A DNA stretch of 21,001 bases from positions 1 through 21,001 of the forward strand of contig WQXE01000017.1 of NCBI GenBank assembly GCA_009784995.1, read 5' to 3'. A program made the position numbers and the translations under genes. Below the pieces are notes generated by a model that saw only the letters and a list, made by a program, of their open reading frames with translations, did not search any database and had not been told where the DNA came from. The stretch's first letter is position 1; each line of letters begins with the position of its first letter. Source of the DNA: Treponema sp. Lineage in GTDB: Bacteria; Spirochaetota; Spirochaetia; Treponematales; Breznakiellaceae. Positions 1-7,801 of the stretch are shown piece after piece.

Positions 1-827
1 ATGCTCATAAACATAACTTCGTCAGATGAAAGTTTAATTTTTTTTGCTCTGTAATGGGTAACTAATTCCGGTATTTTTTTATAATCACCCCTTAAATAAA
101 CCGGAACGCCTGTTAATATTTTAAACCTTGAAACATTTTTAATAACGTAAACATCCAATATTCCATTATCGGGATGAGCGTCAGAAGCGGGATACATGTC
201 TTTTCCATAACATGGGGAATTAGATGTTAAAATGGAAATATATTCGCCATCCAATTTTTCGCCGTCTATTTCCATAAAATATTTTTGATTTGCTTTGCCT
301 TTTAAAACTCTGACTATGGTTGCAAATACATAGGCTAAATCTTCCGGCATACCTTTTAAAATTAATTGATCGCCTTTTATGTTCGCATAAGCTTCAAGCC
401 CTGTAAATGCAGAACCAATACCATAATTATTTCCGCAGCGTATTATATCCAAAGGAATTGTTTTATCAAAAACCTGACACTTTAAAGAAAGAAAATATTT
501 TAGATTTTTAGAACCAAAGTATCTTAAAAAAGCGTTCGCGCTTCCGTAAGGGTGCGCCGCTATTTCTACATTCGTAAGCCCGACAGTACTGTTTATAACT
601 TCGTAAAGTGTGCCATTTCCGCCTATCGAATGTATACGGAAAACTTCGTCTTTATTGGATATATAACGCCTGATAAATGTAAGGGAATCACGGCACCATC
701 TGGATTCAAAAATATCATAATGCAGATCGGGATATTCCTTGAAAAACAAGTGTATCATATCTTTGATTTTTTTTGTTTTTTCTTTTATCCCTTTAGCGAC
801 AGGGTTGATAATAAATAAATGTTTCAT
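1..827 (-). CDS. Diacylglycerol/lipid kinase family protein, 3' end cut by window edge
   Basis: I translated this frame from the minus strand; 275 codons are visible and it runs off the left edge. The start ATG is at 827-825 with AGGA just upstream, 46 bp after the ispH stop, so it is probably the last visible gene of that operon. The N-terminus MKHLFIINPVAKG matches the first strand of DAGK-catalytic (YegS/DgkB/BmrU) kinases, which phosphorylate diacylglycerol, sphingoid or related lipids at the inner membrane face. The nucleotide loop is present at residues 69-73 but reads GGNGT, with Asn replacing the usual Asp, followed by LYEVINS. The second-domain landmark (SPCYGKDMYPAS...HPDNGILDVYV) is also clear. 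Only a few tens of C-terminal residues seem to be missing. The family is secure; the lipid substrate cannot be told, and the Asn raises doubt about activity. Confidence 0.85.
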   Translation of the reverse strand, partial: MKHLFIINPVAKGIKEKTKKIKDMIHLFFKEYPDLHYDIFESRWCRDSLTFIRRYISNKDEVFRIHSIGGNGTLYEVINSTVGLTNVEIAAHPYGSANAFLRYFGSKNLKYFLSLKCQVFDKTIPLDIIRCGNNYGIGSAFTGLEAYANIKGDQLILKGMPEDLAYVFATIVRVLKGKANQKYFMEIDGEKLDGEYISILTSNSPCYGKDMYPASDAHPDNGILDVYVIKNVSRFKILTGVPVYLRGDYKKIPELVTHYRAKKIKLSSDEVMFMS

Positions 828-873
828 TTCCTATGATTATTATACCAGAGATTAGAAGTTTATAATATAAAAT

Positions 874-1746
874 CTACTTAGATAATTCCAATTCTATTTC
901 ATTTATCATGGAATCGGGTGTGGAAGCGCCAGCGCATAAACCTACTGTATTGTAGGAATAAAACGATTCAGGGATTTGCCCTTTTTCTTCGATTAAAACA
1001 CTTGGTATGCCGCTTTTTTGCGCGATCATTAAAAGACGGCGTGTATTAGCGGAATCCTTGCCACCCGCGATTATAACCGCGTCTACCTGTTCCAAAAGGT
1101 CCCGTAAAGCGTTCTGACGGTCTTTTGTGGCTGAGCAAATAGTTTGAATTACTTCAAGATTTGGGAAAAACAATCCAACAGCCTGCGCGATCGCGCTATA
1201 TTCATCATCAGAGATTGTCGTTTGCCCCAAAAGAGCGGTTTTTGCGTCATTATTTATACCGTAAAGCTTTTTGGCTTCTTTTCCGGCTTCTAAAGTATTT
1301 CCTACTACTTTGCAAAAAGGCGCGTTACAAGCCTGCATATAACCCATAATACCTATGATTTCGGCATGATTAACCTCGCCCGCGATAAAAAGACAATATC
1401 CAGCCTGAACAAGTTCTTCCGCTTTTATTTGGCTGGCTTTAACATTGGGGCATGTAGCGTCTACAATATTGATTCCTTTATTTCGCAATTCACTTTCGAC
1501 AGACGGTTCAATTCCGTGGGCGCGTATAATAACAGAACAGTTACCGGGGTTTCGCGGCAATTCATCGATATTATGAACTCCCATACTTTTAAGATCTGCC
1601 AATACTTTTGGATTGTGGATTAAAGGACCTAAGGAATAAACGGAAGCGCCTTCCACCGAAGCGCGGCGCGCTTCAGCTTCGGCTAATTCAACAGCCCTGC
1701 GAACACCCATACAAAAACCCAGTGTCCGCGCTCGAATAACTTTCAT
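874..1746 (-). CDS. ispH: 4-hydroxy-3-methylbut-2-enyl diphosphate reductase (IspH/LytB)
   Basis: Last enzyme of the MEP isoprenoid pathway: an Fe-S protein that reductively dehydrates HMBPP to IPP and DMAPP in the cytoplasm. The protein is 290 residues. The three cluster-ligand cysteines are visible: Cys12 in GFCMGVRRA, one in DATCPNV and one in TICSATKDRQ. Substrate-binding histidines appear in LGPLIHNP, IRAHGI and VNHAE, the last also carrying the catalytic Glu. The phosphate-binding stretch GGKDSANTRRL and the C-terminal AGASTPDS are typical. The ATG at 1746 has AAAGG eight bases upstream and lies 12 bp after secF. Length and motifs are normal, so it should be functional. The operon position suggests that isoprenoid supply (lipid carriers, quinones) is expressed together with Sec export components. 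Confidence 0.97.
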   Translation of the reverse strand: MKVIRARTLGFCMGVRRAVELAEAEARRASVEGASVYSLGPLIHNPKVLADLKSMGVHNIDELPRNPGNCSVIIRAHGIEPSVESELRNKGINIVDATCPNVKASQIKAEELVQAGYCLFIAGEVNHAEIIGIMGYMQACNAPFCKVVGNTLEAGKEAKKLYGINNDAKTALLGQTTISDDEYSAIAQAVGLFFPNLEVIQTICSATKDRQNALRDLLEQVDAVIIAGGKDSANTRRLLMIAQKSGIPSVLIEEKGQIPESFYSYNTVGLCAGASTPDSMINEIELELSK

Positions 1747-1758
1747 GGAAAAAACCTT

Positions 1759-2706
1759 TTATTTTAAAGCTAGTTTCTTCTTTTCTCGCTTTAACTTTTG
1801 ATTTTGCCAGAAGTTTACAAAACCTGAAACAATGAATAGTGTTGTAAACACGCCGGAAGTCATACCAACCAAAAGCGCGAGGGCAAAATCTTTCATTGAA
1901 CCTGTTGTAAAAATAAACAACGCCATAACAGCAAGCATTGTTGTAGCGGTTGTAATTATTGTACGTCCCAATATTCCTGTTAAAGAAATATTTAAAATAT
2001 CAATAAATGTATGATCGGAATAGATACGCAAATTTTCCCTTACACGGTCAAAGAAAATAATCGTGTTATTTGTTGAATAACCAAGTATGGTTAGAATCGC
2101 GGCGATACTTAATGTTGTAAATTCCATTCGTGTCCAAACCATAAAAGCTACGATAATTAAAACATCGTACATGATCGCTATTACAGCGCCTACGGCGTAT
2201 TGTAATTTAAAACGAATAGTCGAATAAATTAAAACCAGCAATAAGGTAAGAAAAATAAGTATTCCCGCCTGATCAGTTAAATCCTTGGAAAAACGCGAAC
2301 CGACAAAATCTGAACGAAGTGTTGTTATGCTTCCGCTGCCAAATGTTTTTTCCAATGTTTGAATTATATCTGCCTGAACCAGCGGACTGTTTGCTTCTAC
2401 ATTCGCTTCATCCCTGTTTTCCACGCGGATCATAAAACGGCGATCAAAAGCAGAGCCAAGATTCTGTATCGAAACGCCGCCGCGTCCAAAACCCGCCATC
2501 GCGGTACGGACTCCGGAAATATTTACCGCTGTGTTATTCGAAATGGGAGGATTAATCTCTACTTCCAGAATATAACCTGCCTGGAAATCAACACCTAACG
2601 CGAATCCGTTGTTATAGATATAACCAAAAATACCGAACGCGACAAGTATGATAGAAATAACAGCGGCAGGTATAAAAAACCTGGAAAATCTAATTATTTT
2701 TTTCAT
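1759..2706 (-). CDS. secF: Protein translocase subunit SecF
   Basis: Membrane subunit of SecDF, which uses the ion motive force to pull exported proteins through SecYEG. The 315 residues show one N-terminal membrane segment (about 10-31), a periplasmic domain opening with GVDFQAGYILEVEI, and about five C-terminal membrane segments. The family landmark normally reading GYSxNDT is here GYSTNNTIIFFDRVREN: the transmembrane Asp (E. coli D213, Thermus D637) is Asn214, encoded AAC at 2067-2065. The partner Arg (GRTIITTATTM) is kept. The start ATG overlaps the secD stop by four bases (ATGA), with AAGGCGG upstream inside secD, indicating translational coupling. Identity is certain; whether proton coupling works normally is open. 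Confidence 0.96.
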   Translation of the reverse strand: MKKIIRFSRFFIPAAVISIILVAFGIFGYIYNNGFALGVDFQAGYILEVEINPPISNNTAVNISGVRTAMAGFGRGGVSIQNLGSAFDRRFMIRVENRDEANVEANSPLVQADIIQTLEKTFGSGSITTLRSDFVGSRFSKDLTDQAGILIFLTLLLVLIYSTIRFKLQYAVGAVIAIMYDVLIIVAFMVWTRMEFTTLSIAAILTILGYSTNNTIIFFDRVRENLRIYSDHTFIDILNISLTGILGRTIITTATTMLAVMALFIFTTGSMKDFALALLVGMTSGVFTTLFIVSGFVNFWQNQKLKREKKKLALK

Positions 2707-4478
2707 AGACTGACCGCCTTCGCGCGGAAAGTATCATTACTTTCCTGTATTCTGGTAGTCCAGCTAATAGAAAGTTTTTTACTGCGTATAACATCAGTGC
2801 CAAAATCAAATATAAGCCGGGAAACAAAAAGAGCTGTAAAGACCGAAGAAAATACCCCGATAGAAAGGCTTACCGCGAATCCTCTGATTGGTCCTGAACC
2901 AAGCTGCGAAAGGAAAAGCGCGGCAATGAATGTAGTTATATTGGAGTCCATAATTGCCCAGAATGCCTTGCTAAAACCGGCTTCTATTACCGCTTTTCTG
3001 GTTTTGCCAAGACGCATTTCTTCTTTCATGCGTTCGAAAATAATTACGTTAGCGTCTGTCGCCATACCGATAGTTAAAATAAAACCTGCTATCGCGGGTA
3101 ACGTTAAAGTAAAACCTAATGCCGAAAGCACGCTGAACATTATATAAAAATTAAGCAACTGAGCGACAACAGCGTTTATACCGGATATTCTGTAAAACGC
3201 TAGCATGAAAATTAAAACAGCTACTATACCGCCAAGAAGCGCGTAAAGCCCGCGTTGAATTGTATCTTCACCCATAGAGGCGCCGATACTTTGCTGACTG
3301 GCTACTTCAAGTTCTATAGGTAAAGCGGCAGTTCTTAAAATAAGCGCGAGGTTCTCGGAACTTTCCTGATCAAAACCGGTAATTGTTCCTCTTTCGCGGA
3401 TACCTGTTTGAATTGTAGGACTTGATCTAACTTTATCATCCATTATGATAGCGAGGTTTCTGCCTTCGTTAGCTGATGTAAGACGGTAAAAAATTTCGCC
3501 GCCTTCATCATTTAATCTGAATACAACTTCCGGTCTTCCGGTTACATTGTTTCGATCTACAGTAGCGTCCTCAATATAATTTCCGTCAAGACCTACTTCT
3601 CTTTCAACAACAATAAACTTGTATGTGCCGTCAGGGTTTCTGTCGCGTTCATCCAAACCATATCTGTCTTTTACATAAACGCCAAGCAGCATTGTATGAG
3701 GCGGAATGATCGAAGGGTTTTTTAAATTCCAGTTTTCATCAAATGTATCCGCGCGGTTTGCTCTGTAATATTGATAAAACGCGGCGGTCGCTTCCGCGAC
3801 TTCCAAATGAAACGTAAGGCTGCCCTTTCCCATAATAATATTATTGATATTTTCCGGATCGGAAGTACCGGGAATTTCAATATAAATTTGACTTGTTCCC
3901 TGTCTTCGAATAACAGGTTCTGTCAGCCCAAAACGGTCTATGCGGTTATTTAAAACTTCTAACGCGCGGTTCATCGCGTCGACAGGATCATCATTTGTTA
4001 ATGTACGTCCAACCTGTAAGATAATACTAAGACCGCCTGAAAGATCCAAACCAAGTTTTACAGCGTTACCTTGCAAATCTTTTAAAGCGAAAATTTCATC
4101 GCAATATTTTTGTTCGATTGTATCAAGCGCTTCTCTTCTGTTAAAAAACGATTCAAGAACAGCTCTCGCGTTCATTTGTTCCGGAATTGGTTTATTATTG
4201 TTTCTGTAATTTTTTCTCGCGACAGGAATCAGGAATTCCAAACCATCAGGTACAGAACCGCCGATACGTGACGCGTCCAATAAGCGCTGTAAATCCACTT
4301 CGGCGGCTTGAGACGAATGTGTCTTAATTTCCTCTCTTGATTTTAGCGCCAGTTCCCGCAAATTGTTATACTTTGGTTCATTGGGAACAATAAAATACCA
4401 GCGGATTGTAGGCCAGAGGAACAAGAAACAAACCCCCAGTACAATAAGTAAAATAAGAAATCTGTAGCGTTTATTCAT
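2703..4478 (-). CDS. secD: Protein translocase subunit SecD
   Basis: Larger SecDF subunit, 591 residues, close to the family norm of about 600. It has an N-terminal membrane segment (about 7-27), a large periplasmic P1 region including LGLDLSGGLSIILQV and the TEPVIRRQG...IYIEIPG fold, and five membrane segments after about residue 410. The conserved proton-relay Asp is retained as Asp475 in GMATDANVIIFERMKEE. It starts 3 bp after the yajC stop and overlaps secF by 4 bp, giving the classic yajC-secD-secF order. A CGGAG lies about 12 bases before the ATG, a little far, so coupling to yajC translation is likely. The C-terminus is slightly extended past the last membrane helix. No defect is visible in this subunit. 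Confidence 0.97.
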   Translation of the reverse strand: MNKRYRFLILLIVLGVCFLFLWPTIRWYFIVPNEPKYNNLRELALKSREEIKTHSSQAAEVDLQRLLDASRIGGSVPDGLEFLIPVARKNYRNNNKPIPEQMNARAVLESFFNRREALDTIEQKYCDEIFALKDLQGNAVKLGLDLSGGLSIILQVGRTLTNDDPVDAMNRALEVLNNRIDRFGLTEPVIRRQGTSQIYIEIPGTSDPENINNIIMGKGSLTFHLEVAEATAAFYQYYRANRADTFDENWNLKNPSIIPPHTMLLGVYVKDRYGLDERDRNPDGTYKFIVVEREVGLDGNYIEDATVDRNNVTGRPEVVFRLNDEGGEIFYRLTSANEGRNLAIIMDDKVRSSPTIQTGIRERGTITGFDQESSENLALILRTAALPIELEVASQQSIGASMGEDTIQRGLYALLGGIVAVLIFMLAFYRISGINAVVAQLLNFYIMFSVLSALGFTLTLPAIAGFILTIGMATDANVIIFERMKEEMRLGKTRKAVIEAGFSKAFWAIMDSNITTFIAALFLSQLGSGPIRGFAVSLSIGVFSSVFTALFVSRLIFDFGTDVIRSKKLSISWTTRIQESNDTFRAKAVSL

Positions 4479-4481
4479 AAC

Positions 4482-4862
4482 TTATTTATTCTCCGAATCT
4501 TCGTTCGATGATTCTACATTTGTATTCTTTTCGTCATCATCTTTTGATGAAGATTGTGTTATAACACTGGAAATCGCGCTGCGCAGGAATTCCAGTTTAA
4601 CATTATCATCAGCTTTGATAATAACCGTTGTATCTTTAACGCTTTGAATTGTTCCGTAAAGCCCGCCAATGGTGACAATCTTGTCGCCTTTTCTTAAACC
4701 GGAGTGCATTTTCTCGGTTTCTTTGCGTTTTTTGTTCTGAGGTCTGATAATCAAAAAGTAGAAAATCAAACCAATAGCGATTAATGGAACAAAAAAACCA
4801 AAATCTAAACCCGGAGCCGGAGCGCCCTCTGCCTGAAGCAATGGAAGAAAAAATGTATACAT
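4482..4862 (-). CDS. yajC: Preprotein translocase accessory subunit YajC
   Basis: Small single-span membrane protein that associates with SecDF-YidC; it is not essential in known systems. The 126 residues have a membrane helix at about 22-41 (FGFFVPLIAIGLIFYFLIIRPQ) followed by the YajC signature: RPQNKKRKE, GLRKGDKIVTIGGLYGTI and a beta-rich cytoplasmic domain ending near ISSVI. The tail after about residue 105 is acidic and low in complexity (SSSKDDDEKNTNVESSNEDSENK), a common spirochaetal ornament. The ATG has AAAAGGATG upstream. The 82-bp gap to the TPR lipoprotein gene is the most likely place for the operon promoter, though no strong -35/-10 pair stands out. Confidence 0.95.
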   Translation of the reverse strand: MYTFFLPLLQAEGAPAPGLDFGFFVPLIAIGLIFYFLIIRPQNKKRKETEKMHSGLRKGDKIVTIGGLYGTIQSVKDTTVIIKADDNVKLEFLRSAISSVITQSSSKDDDEKNTNVESSNEDSENK

Positions 4863-4923
4863 AGGTTCATCCTTTTAAAATAGTATTATCGATAACACTA
4901 GCATAAAAAGGACATCTTATACA

Positions 4924-4946
4924 AGGGGACGCGCGCTCTGTCCTCT
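4924..4946 (-). terminator. Hairpin overlapping the TPR lipoprotein stop codon
   Basis: A seven-pair stem including one G-U (4924-4930 with 4940-4946) surrounds a 9-base GC-rich loop and reaches into the stop codon of the upstream gene on the minus strand. Downstream the transcript reads TTGTATAAG, so a proper U-run is missing. It may be a weak terminator or an mRNA-end hairpin between the TPR gene and yajC. Confidence 0.3.
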
Positions 4947-6633
4947 AGTTTCTTTCAAGTAAAGGGGCGTATTCGCACATATAAGGGCGTAATCTGGGAT
5001 GATCGGGCGAAATCGCAAGCGCCTGCCTTAAATAATGAATCGCGCGGCGCTCTTCCCTGCGATTGTGGTAGATTTCAAACATAGCGATAATAGCGTCCAG
5101 ATTTCTGGGGTCTTCAAAAAGACTGGAACGTAAATCATTTAAAGCCATATCCTGATTAGTTTGTAAACGGCTGCGTTGAAAGTAATAACGGCTCATTACA
5201 GGACCGCTATTTGCCGAACCCAGGCGGTTTTCCAATAAACGAGAGGCTTCATCGCGCCTGCCATTGTCAATTAAAGCGGAAATATAAATAACCGTATAAT
5301 CGTGATTGGAATTATCTCTTTCGTACAGTTCACGGGCAAAATTAAAAGCTCTTGTATTGTTTCTTAAATTATGTTCAATAAGATAACCATCAATTAAATC
5401 CTGATCTGTTCTGCGTGTAGTAAGAATAAGGTTTAAAAAATTTAACGCTTCCTGCCAGCTTTCACGATGAATAGCGTCTCTTAAGCTTAAACTTAATACA
5501 TCCGCGGAAGAACCTGAAACCTGCCTTAAACGTTCCAATAACTCTCTTCCTTCAGCCTGATCAGACGGGCGAGGCGATTCCATAAGTAAAGCGCTAGCGT
5601 AGGTCATAACCTCCAAATCGTCTGGATTTGCGCGTAAAATAGAACGAAGGTAATTTAACGCTGAATCACGGTTTCTGTTTCCTTCGGCTTGAACCCTGGC
5701 TCGTAAAAAAAGATAGGTTCTGTTATTTGGATTGATAGACGCGTAACTATCCAAGGATATATTCGCCTGGGAAAATTGCCCCTGTTCTATCATTATCGCG
5801 GCTCTTAATAATATAATTTCGCCGTCTCTGGGTTCTGTACGCAATATTTCATCAACAGACGATAAAGCTCTGGACCAGTCTTTATTTACAAAATAGGAAA
5901 TCGCGAGTTCTCTTCTTATTATACTGCTGTCGGGAAAACGTATTACCAGTTCGGAAAAAATATTAACCGCTTCGGAGGTATTACCGGAAAGTCTTTTTAT
6001 CCTGCCAATACCAATTTGAGCGGAATAACATCCGTTAGAAATATTGTACGCTCTCGCGTAAGCGGCTTCGGCTTCATTATACCGGCCCGCGCGTTCATGT
6101 ATTAAAGCGATTAAATACGAAGGAAGAACAGAATTAGGCTGCAATGTTCCGGCTTTTTCCAAATCTCTTAAAGCGTTTGATAATACATCAGCGGTTGTTT
6201 GATTATTAATAGCCAAAAAAGGCAGAATATGCTCAAAAAAATCGGTCGAATTTGATGGAGGACGGGTATAAACGCCTCTTTCCGCTTCCCTGATAATACG
6301 AGTATATAATGATGTTTGCGGAAGATCGATAACGGGAAGCCTTGCCGGTGAATCAGGATAAACAAGCCTTATTAAAAGCACATTTATTCCGGACATTAAC
6401 CTGCCAAACTCGGTAGCAGTCAAATCCCTGACACGGATCAATTCAAGCGCGTCAAGCATCGAAGATAAAACGCCTGTTTGAGTTAAAGTTCTTATTTCTT
6501 CGGCAAGACCGCCTGAAAATTGCTGAGTCGCCGCGTTATTATTTCCGGATGTATCAGGTGATGAACCGCAGGAATAGATCACCAGTGTGAATAAAAAAAT
6601 GAGTATTAAAAAAAAACGAATATTAGAAATCAC
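4945..6633 (-). CDS. TPR-repeat lipoprotein
   Basis: 562-residue predicted lipoprotein. Residues 1-21 form a signal peptide ending VIYS-C22, a relaxed spirochaete lipobox, so Cys22 would be lipidated and the protein membrane-anchored. From about residue 150 onward there are many degenerate tetratricopeptide repeats, with recurring A-x-x-Y/F and L-x-x-P spacing (for example RAGRYNEAEAAYARAYNIS and RREERRAIHYLRQALAISP). The first 150 residues show no domain I recognise. The start is GTG at 6633; there is no in-frame ATG nearby and only a weak GGA upstream. TPR lipoproteins usually act as scaffolds for envelope complexes; the partner here is unknown. It is divergent from the other TPR lipoprotein gene at 6716 across an 82-bp gap and sits upstream of yajC-secDF, which would fit a role in export, but that is inference. 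Confidence 0.88.
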   Translation of the reverse strand: MISNIRFFLILIFLFTLVIYSCGSSPDTSGNNNAATQQFSGGLAEEIRTLTQTGVLSSMLDALELIRVRDLTATEFGRLMSGINVLLIRLVYPDSPARLPVIDLPQTSLYTRIIREAERGVYTRPPSNSTDFFEHILPFLAINNQTTADVLSNALRDLEKAGTLQPNSVLPSYLIALIHERAGRYNEAEAAYARAYNISNGCYSAQIGIGRIKRLSGNTSEAVNIFSELVIRFPDSSIIRRELAISYFVNKDWSRALSSVDEILRTEPRDGEIILLRAAIMIEQGQFSQANISLDSYASINPNNRTYLFLRARVQAEGNRNRDSALNYLRSILRANPDDLEVMTYASALLMESPRPSDQAEGRELLERLRQVSGSSADVLSLSLRDAIHRESWQEALNFLNLILTTRRTDQDLIDGYLIEHNLRNNTRAFNFARELYERDNSNHDYTVIYISALIDNGRRDEASRLLENRLGSANSGPVMSRYYFQRSRLQTNQDMALNDLRSSLFEDPRNLDAIIAMFEIYHNRREERRAIHYLRQALAISPDHPRLRPYMCEYAPLLERN

Positions 6634-6704
6634 TATTAATAATCCATTAAAAATTTAATAAAAGTTAGATCCCGGACATGTACAAAATCATAACACAATG
6701 ATAC

Positions 6705-6710
6705 TATTAT
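6705..6710 (+). promoter_or_regulatory. Candidate -10 element giving a near-leaderless transcript
   Basis: TATTAT ends five bases before the ATG at 6716 and no Shine-Dalgarno precedes that ATG. With usual -10 to start-site spacing, transcription would begin at or next to the start codon. No convincing -35 is visible about 17 bases upstream. Confidence 0.35.
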
Positions 6711-6715
6711 AAACA

Positions 6716-7801
6716 ATGGAAAGTTGGAGAAAATACAGGTTTTTTGTTAATTTCATGATATTTTTATTAATTCTCTCTGTATTAATATCTTGTAATATTG
6801 TTTCAAAAGATGATATATCCGGGATTGATTCGTATTACATAACAGGTTCAAGAGAAGAAAGAAAAGAAATACTGGAATTATTTCATTTACTGGAATTGGA
6901 AGAACCCGGCAGCGAAGGTGAATTTACAGTAACAAGAGAAATTGCCGCGAAATTTGCCAGAATGCAGGATTATGACAGGTTAATTCACTTTTTAAGCGCG
7001 AGAACAATTAATAACCCGACCAATCCGTACAACGGTTTTTACTTTTTAATGATCGCTTACGCTTTTATACAGCAGGATTCAAAACCAATCGCCGAATTAT
7101 ATTTTGATATGATTGTAAAAAATTATCCTGATTTAATTATAAACGATGAATCCATCCATCTTGTTTGTTTGCGGAATTTAATCGATTTAAATGATAATCC
7201 TCAACGTCAGGTTTGGTATTATAATGAATTAATTTCAAGATTCTCGGATAAAATTGATTTGGGGATCACTTACTTTATGCTAGGCCAGGCATGTGAAAAA
7301 GTCGGAGACTGGAATGGAGCCATTCAGGCATATACCAGTTACCTTCCCTTTACAGGCACGATAATTCCGGGTTTTTCAAACGCTGATCAATACGCCAAAC
7401 AACAGGTAGATTTTAGCAGGTCTCAAAAAGACTGGACTTTTGAAAGCTTGCCTGCTTTAAGAAGCGCTGTAGAATACGCTTTAAGTAACGGCAACGCGCG
7501 CCTCCTTTCTCAATATCAGGCAAAAGTAAACTTTTTCGCGCGATCATGGGAGCAAATAGAAACCGATGATATGGGTATGACAAGGTTTAATCTTGCCCAG
7601 TTTATGTACGGTAATCAGATAAGGTTCGCTTCGACACTGGACGCGTCATCAAACGCGAATGAGGCGTTTTTAAGAACAACGGGGTGGTCATTAACATTAA
7701 ATACCTGGTATCTGTATTTCAGAAAGATATATTTCCCGCAAGATCCGGAGATTCATGGCAGGTGGGAATGGGCAGGGATTTACTACGGAGAAAAATTTTG
7801 A
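6716..7801 (+). CDS. TPR-like lipoprotein
   Basis: 361-residue predicted lipoprotein. Residues 1-25 carry a basic n-region (WRKYR), a hydrophobic core and the lipobox VLIS-C26. The mature part contains short TPR-like helical pairs, clearest around LGQACEKVGDWNGAIQAYTSYLP and in the earlier YDRLIHFLSARTINNP region. The C-terminus is rich in aromatic residues (TLNTWYLYFRKIYFPQDPEIHGRWEWAGIYYG). I do not recognise a specific family. The ATG at 6716 has no Shine-Dalgarno but gives a good signal peptide; the next in-frame ATG (residue 14) would remove the charged n-region. Its TGA overlaps the TTG start of the downstream transglycosylase gene, so the two proteins are probably made together and act in the same envelope process. 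Confidence 0.85.
   Translation: MESWRKYRFFVNFMIFLLILSVLISCNIVSKDDISGIDSYYITGSREERKEILELFHLLELEEPGSEGEFTVTREIAAKFARMQDYDRLIHFLSARTINNPTNPYNGFYFLMIAYAFIQQDSKPIAELYFDMIVKNYPDLIINDESIHLVCLRNLIDLNDNPQRQVWYYNELISRFSDKIDLGITYFMLGQACEKVGDWNGAIQAYTSYLPFTGTIIPGFSNADQYAKQQVDFSRSQKDWTFESLPALRSAVEYALSNGNARLLSQYQAKVNFFARSWEQIETDDMGMTRFNLAQFMYGNQIRFASTLDASSNANEAFLRTTGWSLTLNTWYLYFRKIYFPQDPEIHGRWEWAGIYYGEKF

Noticed and set aside
7684..7797. ATG 7684 as the start of the transglycosylase
   Set aside because: It lies 118 bp inside the preceding lipoprotein gene, adds a polar segment before the signal peptide, and TTG 7798 has a well-placed GGAG.
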